This document shows, in pieces, positions 44,501 through 56,500 of a stretch of DNA of 64,000 nt. The notes under the pieces are model-generated. The model saw nothing but the letters and a program-made list of their open reading frames with translations. It was not told the origin of the DNA and did not search any database. This DNA is from Geotrypetes seraphini. Lineage: Eukaryota; Chordata; Amphibia; Gymnophiona; Dermophiidae. The translations under genes were made by a program, and so were the position numbers. The stretch spans positions 16,148,501 to 16,212,500 of the forward strand of contig NC_047096.1 of assembly GCF_902459505.1 (NCBI RefSeq). Reading direction: 5' to 3'. How positions within the stretch are numbered: position 1 is the stretch's first letter; every line of letters starts with the position of its first letter.

Positions 44501-47500
44501 CCCTCCATTCTCCCCTGGCGCCTGGAACCCCCCCCCCCTCTTGAAATGTTTGCTAGCACAACCAGCAACTTCCACCTGCGGCCCGCGCAGGCCTCGGCTC
44601 TAGCAGCAAAAAGACGCTGCTCACGCCAGCGAACCTTTACGCGCCCCCCTTTTCTTTTTTTTTACAAAAGCACGGAAGAGGTTTTTAGCGCCGGCCAACG
44701 TGCTCTATATTGTGCACTGTCTTGACGGTCATAGAGTTCCTATGAAAACAGGATGTCCGGTGCAGTATTCTGAGAGACTCCCCCCCCAGGAGAGAGACTT
44801 AGGAGTACTGATCGACAAGTCAATGAAACCATCCACGCAATGTGCGGCAGTGGCAAAAAGGGTGAACAGAATGCTAGGAATGATTAAGAAGGGGATCACG
44901 AACAGATCGGAGAAGGTTATCATGCCGCTGTACCAGGCCGTGGTATGCCCTCACCTGGTATACTACGTCCAGCACTAGTCGCCATACTTGGACTTGGTAC
45001 TGCTCAAAAGGGTCCATAGAAGAGCGATTAAAATGGTTAAGGGGCTGGAGGAGTTGCCGAACAGTAAGAGATTAAAGAAACTGGGCCTCTTCTCCCTTGA
45101 CAGAGGAGACTGAAAGGAACATGATCGAAACATTCAAGATAATGAAGGGAATAGACTTAGTAGATAAAGACAGGTTGCTCACCCTCTCCAAGGTAGGGAG
45201 AACGAGAGGGCACTCTCTAAAGTTAAAAGGGGATAGATTCCGTACAAACGTAAGGAAGTTCTTCACCCAGAGAGTGGTGGAAAGCTGGAACGCTCTTCCG
45301 GAGTCTGTTATAGGAGAAAACACCCTCCAGGGATTCAAGACAAAGTTAAACAAGTTCCTGCTGAACCAGAATGTATGCAGGTAAGGCTAGTCTCAGTTAG
45401 GGCACAGTTAGTCTTTGACCCAAGGGCTGCACGAAGGACCACTGGTCTGACCCAGCAGTGGCAATTCTTATGTTCTTATGAGCACAGCATTCAGCGCGCT
45501 GGCCAGTGCTGAAATATTCTTCTGTGCTCTTGTGAAAGGGGTGGTTAAAGAGATTCATGGGGAACGGCAGAGAGGAGGAAAAGCACCGGTGTACCCCCCA
45601 AAGATGGCGCCTGGGGCGGTCCGAACCCCCCCCTTACTATGCCACCGATTTCTAGTGTAACCAAATTGCTAACAATGCATACCTCTATGATTGTGTCGCC
45701 AGATAAAATGCAGCAGTGCTGTTTCACGTCTAACACAGCATCTCCATGCAGGACAGGAACGTACCCAGCCTCCAAGGCCTCGAGCACCGCAGCAACGTCT
45801 GCTCTCACGACTTCTTCACCCGCCGCTTTCCATGCTCCAAAGGGCTGCAACGAGACACACAGGTGGCCTACACATTACACTCCTGCTGCCGCCACCCCGT
45901 CTCCCAGCTGCAAAAAGTTATTCGTGAAATCTGTTGCGAGGCAAACACCTGCACGATAATCATCCACGATAAGGGTTTGCAAAGATGTGCAGCTCCGTTT
46001 TAAGACAGGGCATCTTAAGTTTCACCCGCATTTTGGAACAGAATGTGTCGGTTTACAGCCTGTTCTGCAATACAGGAGAAATGGATGTACCTGTTTTAAA
46101 GTATTATTTGGTTTAGCCCCAGCTTATCTTGTATCTCATTTTGAATTTCACAGAATGAACATGAATACACGCAAATCTTACTGGTTTGCGTTTCCATCAC
46201 CCAAAGCTTGTCGCTACACAAGAGATTTTTTTTTTTTAAATCAAAAACTTTAGCATTTCAGGCTAGTATAAAGAACATCTGGTGGAGTCCTCTAATTCCT
46301 CAAGCTCAATCTTATCATACTTCTAAAAAAGTATTGAAAACCTATTTGTTTGATAAATTCATATTTTGATTGTTTAGTATTGTATTTATGATATGTATAT
46401 GTTATGTATTTATATGATTCGCTGATTGTTCAGCTTTTCTTGATGTAAACCGCCTAGAACTCATTGGTATAGCGGTATACAAAAATTAAAAGTTTATTAT
46501 TATATGGCCAAGTGTGTGCAGCTTAGATATCCATTTTATAAAGAAGAATCATATAAAAAATATTAAAAAATCAATACGTTCTAAGATGGCACATAATCAG
46601 TTTCTTTTTCCAGTTTGGCCCAGTGACAGGCCAAAAGCAAGCGAGACTTCGGCACGCCGACATTGCAGCGCAGACAATTCAGCGCAAGACCGCCAACTCG
46701 CTGTCTAAAAAGTTACTTTTAAAGAGCTCCGACGGGGTGTGTGTGGGGGGAACGCCCCCCATTTTACTTCATACTCTTTGCGCTGCCGTGGGGGAAAAGT
46801 GTGTGTGTGGGGGGGGGGGGTGCAGCCCCTCCCACACTATAGAGAAAACTTAACTTTTTCCTAAAAAAAATCAGGAAAAAGTTAAGTTTACTCTATAATG
46901 GAGAGTTCCAACCCCCCCTCCCCCCAACAGCAGCACGAAGACCCACACCCCGTGTCGGAGCTCTTTAAAAGTAACTTTTTAGACAGTGCAGTGCTGGGGT
47001 CTTGCGCCGAATTGTCTGCGCTGCAATGTCGGTGCGCCGGAGTCCCGCGCGCGAATGACTATGAACCGTTTGGTCCTTGGGGAGGGAACCAAAAGACACA
47101 CTGAGGGATTAAAGGGGCAACTCCCCAATCTCTCCAGTGGAATACTGCTCAACAGAAGCTCTCTCTCAAATCCTACGGTTTTAATTGCTCTCCGGAAGGC
47201 GCCGTAGGTCAGCCTGGCTCCACTGTTTACTTGCTTGGAACATGAAGGACCTGTCCAAAAAGGATTTGTATTTGCAGCCTGTGATCTTTGGGTATGGTTC
47301 ACCAGCCCATCCCCCACCCCAAGGCTATTTAAGACATCTGTGTGCAGGTCTACTAGGCTTTCCTATGCCAGATGCTGATGTTCTGGAGGCAGGTATGTAC
47401 GTTTTTATTCCGATTTTTATGATGGGGGGGGAGGGGAGGTCAGTGATCACTGGGAGAATGTGTGGGGGTCTGTACTTTGTCCCTGGTCACTATGGATACC

Positions 47501-50500
47501 TTCTGGGCACGTAAGACCTGTTTTTAGATCGCCTAAGTCACTGCATATAAGTTCCGTCTAGGCAGTCTCGTTAAAGTTTCGGTTATACTTGCATTATGAC
47601 CAAGTCTAAGTCAGCCCACGTCTTGCCCTCACCACTCCTCCTAAAATTCCCCTTTAAGCTCTGGGCATACAGCATCAGTAAAAAGGTCTAAGCTGCTTTT
47701 AGATACGTTTAAAACCCGTTTCGGTTATCGGTACTTGGATGACCTGTCTTTTGGATCATCCAAGTGCCGATTTAGGTGGGTTTTTAGACGTATTTTCATT
47801 TCAATTATGAGCCCCATAGTGTTTTGTGCATTCTTACAAAAGATAGCATACCGAAATTCCTACTGCAGGGATGCCATGCTTCACCAACTCCTCGGTCACC
47901 AGGTGATTCAACTGCAACCAAAAAAAAGAACCAGTCAGTAAGGGTTGAATAGTTTGGCAGTAATTCAGCAGCCCCTGAGCTCTTAGTGAAAGGACCCTAA
48001 TATTATTAAGACTAAACTAAACTAAACTAAACCTTGAGTTTGTATACCGCATCATCTCCATAAAGATAGAGCTCAGTATGGTTTACAGGTAAATTCAATA
48101 AATGAGGGAAGGACATAATAAGAAATTAGAGATTATGAAGCTAGCTTTACATTAGAGAATGACAAGGTGACAAAATTCATCACCGTTCCCGTCCCCGCGG
48201 ATAACCGCGGGAAACCATCTTCATGCCATTCTTTAAGGAGAGAGGGAAGAATCAGAGTATGAATGGCCACAACCACTGACCCGCAAGCTTTGCTCTGAAG
48301 AATGCTGGTGTAGAAGGACTGAGGTTGAAATAGACACTAAAAAATGACATGGGATTATTTCCCGCGGTTATCTGCAGGGACGGGAACGGTGATGAATTCT
48401 GTCACCGTGTCATTCTCTACTTTACATTTTAAATAGATAGCTTTATGTTTTGGAGAAAAGCCAGGTTTTCAGATGCTTTCGGAATAATTGGAATGAGCCT
48501 AGGTTCCGCAGCGGGGCAGGGAGGTTATTCCAAATCTCAGTGAATTTGAAGAAAAGGGATTTCCCTAATTTACCTGCATACATGACTCCTACAAGACCTA
48601 CAGTAAAAGAGTAAAAGTGTGCATTAAAGCACAGTTACTTATCAGAACCGGTGTTATCCTGTTCTACACATTAATGATAAGAGTTTATGGCTTAATGGCT
48701 ATTCAGTTTTTGTTCCGTTAAATATTTTTGGTGAATATATATTGCTGTGGAAGAACAGAAGAAGAAACTGAAATATTTGAGAAAGTTTGTTAAAAAATTT
48801 AAAGGGGGAAGGTCACTCGACAGATACGTTTTCTTCACGCCACGGAAAACTGATGACCTCATGAGCTGGCGTCGGGCGGGAAGGCACTCGCGCATGCGCG
48901 ATGCGGGCAATCTAAAAGCTTAAAGTGATACTACACTTTTCACTGTCTGTACCAGGGCTCCATGGATGACGTCACCCACTTGTGAGAATATGCTGCCAGC
49001 TTGTCTAAGGATAATGGTGCTTACTTGTACTTTGGTAACTAACTGCTAGTCTGAGTCTCAATAAAAAAATGAAAACTTGGGTAACAAGAGAAACTCAACT
49101 CTCATTCCCAGAGGCATATCTGCCCCATTCCCCCAAACACCGTGAGGAATAATAGGTAGGTGGGGGGACACTGCCTTTTTCCTTTCAGTGCTATCAATCT
49201 GGCATCTTCCACAGTAATATATATATTCACCAAAAAATATTTAACTGAACAAAAACTGAATAGCCACTAGGCCATAAACTCTTATCATTAATGTGTAGAA
49301 CTAGGAACCCACCCAAAGACTCCTCCAAATCCCTTTTGGTCATATTTTCATCTACTTTAAAAGAAAGTCATTACAATTTAGTGGACCCAGTTAAGTGATG
49401 GCTTTATAATACCTTTACAGTGGAACCTTGGTTTACAAGCATAATTCGTTCCAGAAGTATGCTCGGAAACCTAATTGCTCGTATATCAAAGCGAGTTTCC
49501 CCATAGAAAGTAAGGGAAACTTGCTTTGATCCGTTCCACCTCCTCCCCCCCCACCCCCACCGATGCTGCTCCATACCCCCCTCCTGTGATCCGGCATCCC
49601 CCTCTGCGAACCGGCATCCTCCCCCCCCCGCCCCCGCGATTCTACATCCCCCCCGAGCACCGAAACGAAATCCCTTACCCCGATTGGGCACCGGCACCAG
49701 CACCAATGCATAGGACATGCCAGTGCCGGTGCCTGAAGATCCTCCCTCTTCTGGGCTGGGCGGTGCGTCAGAGATCCTCCCTCTTGCCTGTGCTGGGCTG
49801 GACTGGGCCTTGAGCATTTGTGCATGCTCAAGGCCTTCTGGTCTCGCTCTCTCCGAGATTCTGAATCTGAGAATCTCAGAAAGAGCGAGACCAGAAGGCT
49901 TTGAGCATGCGCAAATGCTCAAAGCCCAGTCCAGCTCAGGCAAGAGGGAGGATCTCCGACGCACCGCCCAGCCCAGAAGAGGGAGGATCTTCGGGCACCG
50001 GCACCGGCATGTCTTATGCGTTGGTGCTGGTGCCGTTGCCCAATCGAGTTTCAGTGCTCGGGGGGGGATGTAGGATCGTGAGGGGGGGGGATGCCAGATC
50101 GCTGGGAGGGATGCCGGATCGCGGGGGATGGTGCTCGTAAATCGAGTCAAACTCGGTTTCCGAGGTGCCGATTTTGCAAATGTTTTGCTTGTCTTGTAAA
50201 ACACTCGCAAACCGGTGCACTCGTAAACCGAGGTTTGACTGTATTTTCTATTACACAGCCTCTTTAAAAGCCATCCAGCAGGAGAATGATTATCTGCCTC
50301 AATGGTGCTACAACCAAAGTCAAGAAGAATGTTCTGACAAAAACTCATGTGACTGCATTCACAATCAGACTATTATGTGATCTTCTCTATCAATAATGAG
50401 GCAGACTTCTTCTCAATCTGCTGTCAATAGCTACTTATATATTTTAATGAAGAAAATTATGCTCACTTCTCTCCAACAAAACTGATGACTCTACTCCTCA

Positions 50501-53500
50501 ATGGTGTCTTAACCAATGATCCTCTATGAATGTCTCCTGGCCACTACCAAGCTGGGCAACAATTGGACGTCACATGTTTGAAGGGACAGGGCTTCATAAC
50601 CATTTCCATAAGAGCATCACACATGAGTCATTCTTGTAAGAAAGCTTGCCTAGATCTGCCGAATCACACTCACTTTGGTTACAGACAACCTAGTCAGACA
50701 TAGCCCGCGTCTTAGGTAGTCAGCATCAACTGAGTATTCCATGCTACCCTTTGACACATTGAACTCTTTTGCTTGGAAATGCCCAAAGGACCTGGGAAAA
50801 GAAGAGCAAGAGGTTAGTGGTACAGGAAATAAGACAAGAGTAAGAAAAAAAACATCTTGAGATAAATTTTCAGTAAGCCACTTAGCAGCAAGATATACAT
50901 GTCCTTATGTCCCTGCAAAACTTCAGCAATTTTTCAAAAATAATCTGCTCCCGCCTCCCTTCTACGTACTATTCTGGACTCATATATTGTGCTGTCCTAG
51001 TCCTGGACTCTCTAAGTGGACAAGGGCTGTACTTTCCAGAAAGTTAAACCTTAGCACACCAACGCACACATAGGAAGTCCTTATAATATTATAATTTTCT
51101 GAAATATACTTTACTGGGCAAATATAGTAGATATACTTTCAGTCAGTGGAATTCTGAATATTGTAGTGGAAGAGGAAGATTTGAAGAACAGAAGCTTTGT
51201 GGCAGAAGTGAGAAAATAGACAGTAAGATATTCCAAGTTCCAGAAGTGAAATGCTGAATTATTCATGTGTGTGGTCAGAAAGCTTCAGGTAAAAGAGCTG
51301 GTCCTCTGTTGAGGAAACAAAGCCACATGTGTTTCAGATGGAAGGTACGGTATGATTAACCCTGAGACAAAGATCCACAGGGAACACCCATAAGGATTGG
51401 GGGGGGGGGGGGAGTGAGGGGAAGAGACCAACAGAGACAGAGCTTGGCAACAAGTAGCAGAGAGGTCATATTTTTGCAGATCCATAAGGGCAAAGGTTGT
51501 AGAAGTGTCCAGGAAGTATAGCAGTGAAACAAAGGATTCAAGCTTAGATGAGAGGAAAAGAGCGGTCTTGCAGGAGAAAACCCACTAAAAATAAAGCTTA
51601 TACAGGTAAGCAAGAGTGATTGCATAATGTATGAGACTACATTACACACAATGCATTGCTCACATGTCATGGCAGGAAAAGATTGCAGCACTACAATTCT
51701 AAGAAATGAGAATAAAATTAAACACATCTTAGAGCTATGTCATAAAACTAGCATGAAGCTGCCAGGGGCAGACCACTCCTCGCCTGGTATCGGTAGATAC
51801 CACTATTACTACTACTGACAACTTAACAAGTTAGCAACATGCAAAGTCCGTGTATAACTGGAACTTGCAGGTTGGATGGCTTCTGGCTTCTCTTGATGTC
51901 TCTGGCTGATAGATGACTTCTCTCATGTAGTCTTGCAGGAGCTGAAATAAGAGACCGACAACACAAACAACATAAAAGAAAAAGAGAAGTCTCTGGAGTA
52001 GACAATAGTCCACAATGTTCTTCTTTTTGTATTCTTCACGATGTAGGAGAAGTATTGCTTTGGTGACTGGTTGAATAAAGGTCTTTGCCATCACAGTGAT
52101 GACTCCACTGAGGAAGTATGGTATTGTCTTCCATGGGAGTCTGGTGTCTAGGTTCCCAGACAGTGCTAAGTTGTTTTTGGTGATCCGAACCACTGAGCTT
52201 CCCAGGCATTCTTCTGTATCCACTGACATTTTGCAGAGTGTTAGATCAAAATTCTGCCCCTTTTGACCATGAGTCTCTTTGGTAGTTACATGGTTGGGAT
52301 ATGATTCAACTAGGGTGGTGTGTCTACTTTTCAGGACACTGGTAGCAAATACATTGGTGTTTGGCTTTCTCGTTGTGTCAAGGCAGGCATCACCCACTAT
52401 CATCCTGCCCAAGTCGAGCCCTTGTGTGTAAGGGGTGCCAGTTGGGCCTTTGCATGACTCAGGGATGTCCAACAGCTCCATTGCGTCTCTGCTCAGCAAG
52501 AGCAGGATCTTGGCCTCTGGATCTCATATCATTAGATCTAACTAAATCAGTACTTATACTTTAACTGTATAAACAACTTGCCTTGAGATTAGCCTCTCAT
52601 CTGATTATCTCAAAGCATGTTGAACCACCCATCTTATCGCCATCTAATATTTGCATTTGACCTCCAGGGATTCAAGACAAAGTTGGACAGGTTCCTGCTG
52701 AAGCGGAACGTACACAAGTAGAGCTTGTCTCGGTTGGAGCGCTGGTCTTTGAACGGACTGTGTGGCGCAGTGGTTGGATCTACAGCCTCAGCACCCTGGG
52801 GTTGTGGGTTCAAACCCCGTGCTGCTCCATGTGACCCTGGGCAATTCACTCAGTCCTCCATAGCCCCAGGTACGTTAGATAGATTGTGAGCTCACCGGAA
52901 CAGATATGGAAAATGCTTGAGTACCTGATTGTAAAAACCGCTTAGATAACCTTGATAGGCGGTATATAAAATCCTAATAAACTTGAAACCACTACTAGTC
53001 TGATCCAGCAGCGGCAATTCTTATGTTCTATAGAAAAACATTAGTATCATGTCTATGTTATTTGGATGTTCTGATTCAGGGGTGTCCAACCTTTTGGTTT
53101 CCCTGGGCTACATTGGCCGAAAAAAATGGTTCTGGGGCTGCACAAATGCTGCAGCAAGACAGATGAGGGAGCCAGCAAGACGGTAAACACCCGGGGGCAG
53201 CAGAGGAAGACACTGCATCGCCCTCGACCGGGTCACACAAAATAGTTCACGGGGCCGCAGGTTGGACACCCCTGTTCTGATTTGTGCTCATTAGATGCTT
53301 CATAAGTATTATGTCTCCATTTAGTATGTATTTCCGGTATATCTCTCTTATTCGAATATTAGTACTGTTAATAAGTATATTTTTGAACTGTTTCTTGGTA
53401 ATCCTATTAACAAGTTTCAATTTACTGATTTTGTGTTTACCTCATTCATTGTATTTATATTTATATTTGGCCTTTTTACTACTATTATGCTGTTAACAAA

Positions 53501-56500
53501 ATTGTATGTTGAATTATACCTGCTGTACATCGCCTTGGGTGAATAAAGGCGGTTAAGAAATCCCCTCTATTTGCCTTGTCTGTTTTAATTAGATTGTAAG
53601 CTCTATAGAGCAGGGATTGTCTGTTACATGTTTAATGTGTTACATGTTTAATGTATGTCTAACAGAGCTATAAAAATGATGAGTTAGTATTAGTAATACA
53701 CATTAAAAAAATTTAAATAAAAAAATATGTAGCAACAGAGGATTATACTACTACTGTATCAGGAGTCACAAAGTGAAGAAGGAAGCATGCCCTGCATGAA
53801 AAAAAAAATCACTTTGCCAGCTTTTCATGTGAGCACTTATTGGTGACTTTTAATGATTATGGATGTTAATATTGTTCCTCACCTTGGTCCAGCCAGGCTA
53901 TAAACCATAATGTGCACTCCCTAGCTGATGGCAATGATAAAGCCAGGACTGGATCCAGCTTGACAGGTGAATCTGGAGCCAACTGGCAATATTATAGGCT
54001 AGTGCAGGGGCAGGCAATTCCAATCCTCGAGAGCCACAGGCAGGTCAGGTTTTCAGGATAACCACAATGAATATGTACGAGATGGATTTGCACGCACTGC
54101 CTCCTTGAGATGCAAATCTATCTCATGCATATTTATTGTGGATATCCTGAAAACCTGACCTGCCTGCGGCTCTCGAGGACTGGAATTGCCTACCCTTGGG
54201 TTAGTGCTTGCCAAAGTATTATCCAATATAACCCCAATTTAACACTTATAAAGTCAAGTGACCCATGCACTCCACTAAAATCTTCAGCCTTGTGCCCCCT
54301 TCACCACACTCTCAACAAGCCCTAGCAACTGCAACAGCACCCTCCCACCAACGGTGATGCTCTAGTGCAGTGTTTCCTCCTTTTAATAGTAGTGACTCAG
54401 CATTTTCTCTCTCATTATCCCACTCTTTTCCCAGCATCTTCCCCTCCCCTTTCTTTCTCTCTCCATCCCACTGTGCACAGCTCAGCCTCAGGATTGTGCA
54501 TACAAATATCTTTCCTATGTGAGCAGAAAAGAGAAGTTCCTTCTTTATCTCTTCTCACAACCAACCTTTCATTTCTTCCTTCCTAGTATCCATCATCCCA
54601 CCTCCTTTCACAGCTTCCATTCCTCATCTCTTTCCCTTATCATCTAGAGCAGTGGTTCTCAACCCTGTCCTGGGAGCCCCCCAGCCAGTCGGGTTTTCAA
54701 GATATCCCTAATGAATATGCAATGAGAGAGATTTGCATATAATGGAAGTGACAGGTATGCAAATCTCTCTCATGCATATTCATTAGGGATATCTTGAAAA
54801 TCTGACTGGCTGGGAGGTCCCCAGGACAGGGTTGAGAACCACTGATCTAGAGCCTCTACCCCTCCTCTGGCCCCCTCTGCAAATTGTGCCAGCCTCTTCC
54901 CTCAAAATCTGCCCCAGGCTCCCACCTTGCAGTCGGCAAATATCCTTATTATCTCCTCTGTCTTGCTTCTTTCCAGGTAGCGTGTGCTCCATGCAGTGCT
55001 AGCTCAAAGAGTTGTGGTGCCCTGAGCCAACTCTTGCTCTGAGCACCCTCCCCACCCCCCTTTGCCGACATCAATGCCTCTCCATCCTGCCTCCCCCAAC
55101 CCTGTCTTCAGCTGTGCCCCACCCTCACCTCCCTGACAAAAGCATATCACTTTGTTCTCGGGCTAGTGCCAGCACCAACCCCCATTTAAATGTGAGAACA
55201 GGAAGTACCTGTTCTCATGTTTAAACTTGTAGCAGTGCCAGTGGCCACAGAGAATATAGCAGGAAGAGCAAAACACGCTCTGGGCCACGTGAGAATGAGC
55301 CAGGCTCCTGTTGCCCTGCAGCAGTTCCTAAGCATGTCTTGAGCTGGTGCTGGCCCTATGCTACTCCCCACTTCCTCCTATCCCCCCATCTCCAGCATCA
55401 TCTTCCTCCTTCTCTTTTCCCATTATGTAATGCCTTGGAAAGGGAGTCGACCGATATGACAGGGAGGGGGGGAGTGGTTGAAAGATGTGTTACATAACAT
55501 ATAAGGAATTCTTACTGATTTGTAAATTCAGATGATGCACGGCAGTACCTTCAATACTTTGCAAACATAACACGCTACTTCCTAACTTAATTTGAGCTTA
55601 CTTACTTAAATAATTTCTTAAACACTTACAAGCATCAATAATTTACATATTCTTTGCTGCCCAGGCTGAACTGAAAGTGGAACGTAAACATCCTCTGCTG
55701 TAAACACACACAGTTAGAAATTGTTAAATTGCCTCTGATGCGATTATAGGGATCACTCGACCAGATGGCCATGCAGTCGTCATCAGGCGCCACGTGATAG
55801 CAGTCGTCAGCAAGGATGACCGCCACTGATTAACTGGACAATTAATAGTCAGTATAGTGACTTTTGTAACTGAATATTTTTTATGCTTGTAACCTACTTT
55901 TCTGTAGCAGTTCTTGCATTAACTGGCTTCTCACTAAAATATTAAATGCCAAATTTTGCACTATGTTTTATTCTGCCACATAATTGAAGGGGGGGTGTTC
56001 GTCAAGTCTTATGTAATTTTTACGGGGGCGGTTCTACAGTATGACACAGTGTGACATGGAGGGAGAAGGGGTACAAAACCTATAAAAATAGCATTAAATA
56101 ATAAGTGTATAATCATATATATTATTATACCACCATCTGGTGGTATAATATATAGCCTAGATCCCTCTGTTTTATGTACTGCCTGACCATGCCATGTTTT
56201 GTCATACAATGCTTTACCACACTTTGTCATACTATCACCTTTTCTCTCTCACTCTACTATATGCCGTATCTTCCACACTATACTCGCCATGCTACGATTT
56301 CTCACGGCAATGTTTGCCGTTCCACGTCTACGGTGCTAGGTTCTATCATGCTACGAGTCATACTGTCATGTCATACTAGGTTTTGCCATCTTTGTCAGAC
56401 AATGTTCTACCATGCCATGTGCCATCACTTTGTATAAATGGACTTTATTATCTTTGTAAACTTGTAACCCGTGATGAGCTCTTTTGGGAGGACGGGAATA

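Noticed and set aside
51831-52499. A host gene exon of 222 codons
   Set aside because: It has no good splice borders, and the sequence resembles a retroelement polyprotein piece.
52757-52830. A tRNA gene from the A-box and B-box-like motifs
   Set aside because: It continues into a SINE body and LINE-like tail and does not fold as a full cloverleaf by eye.
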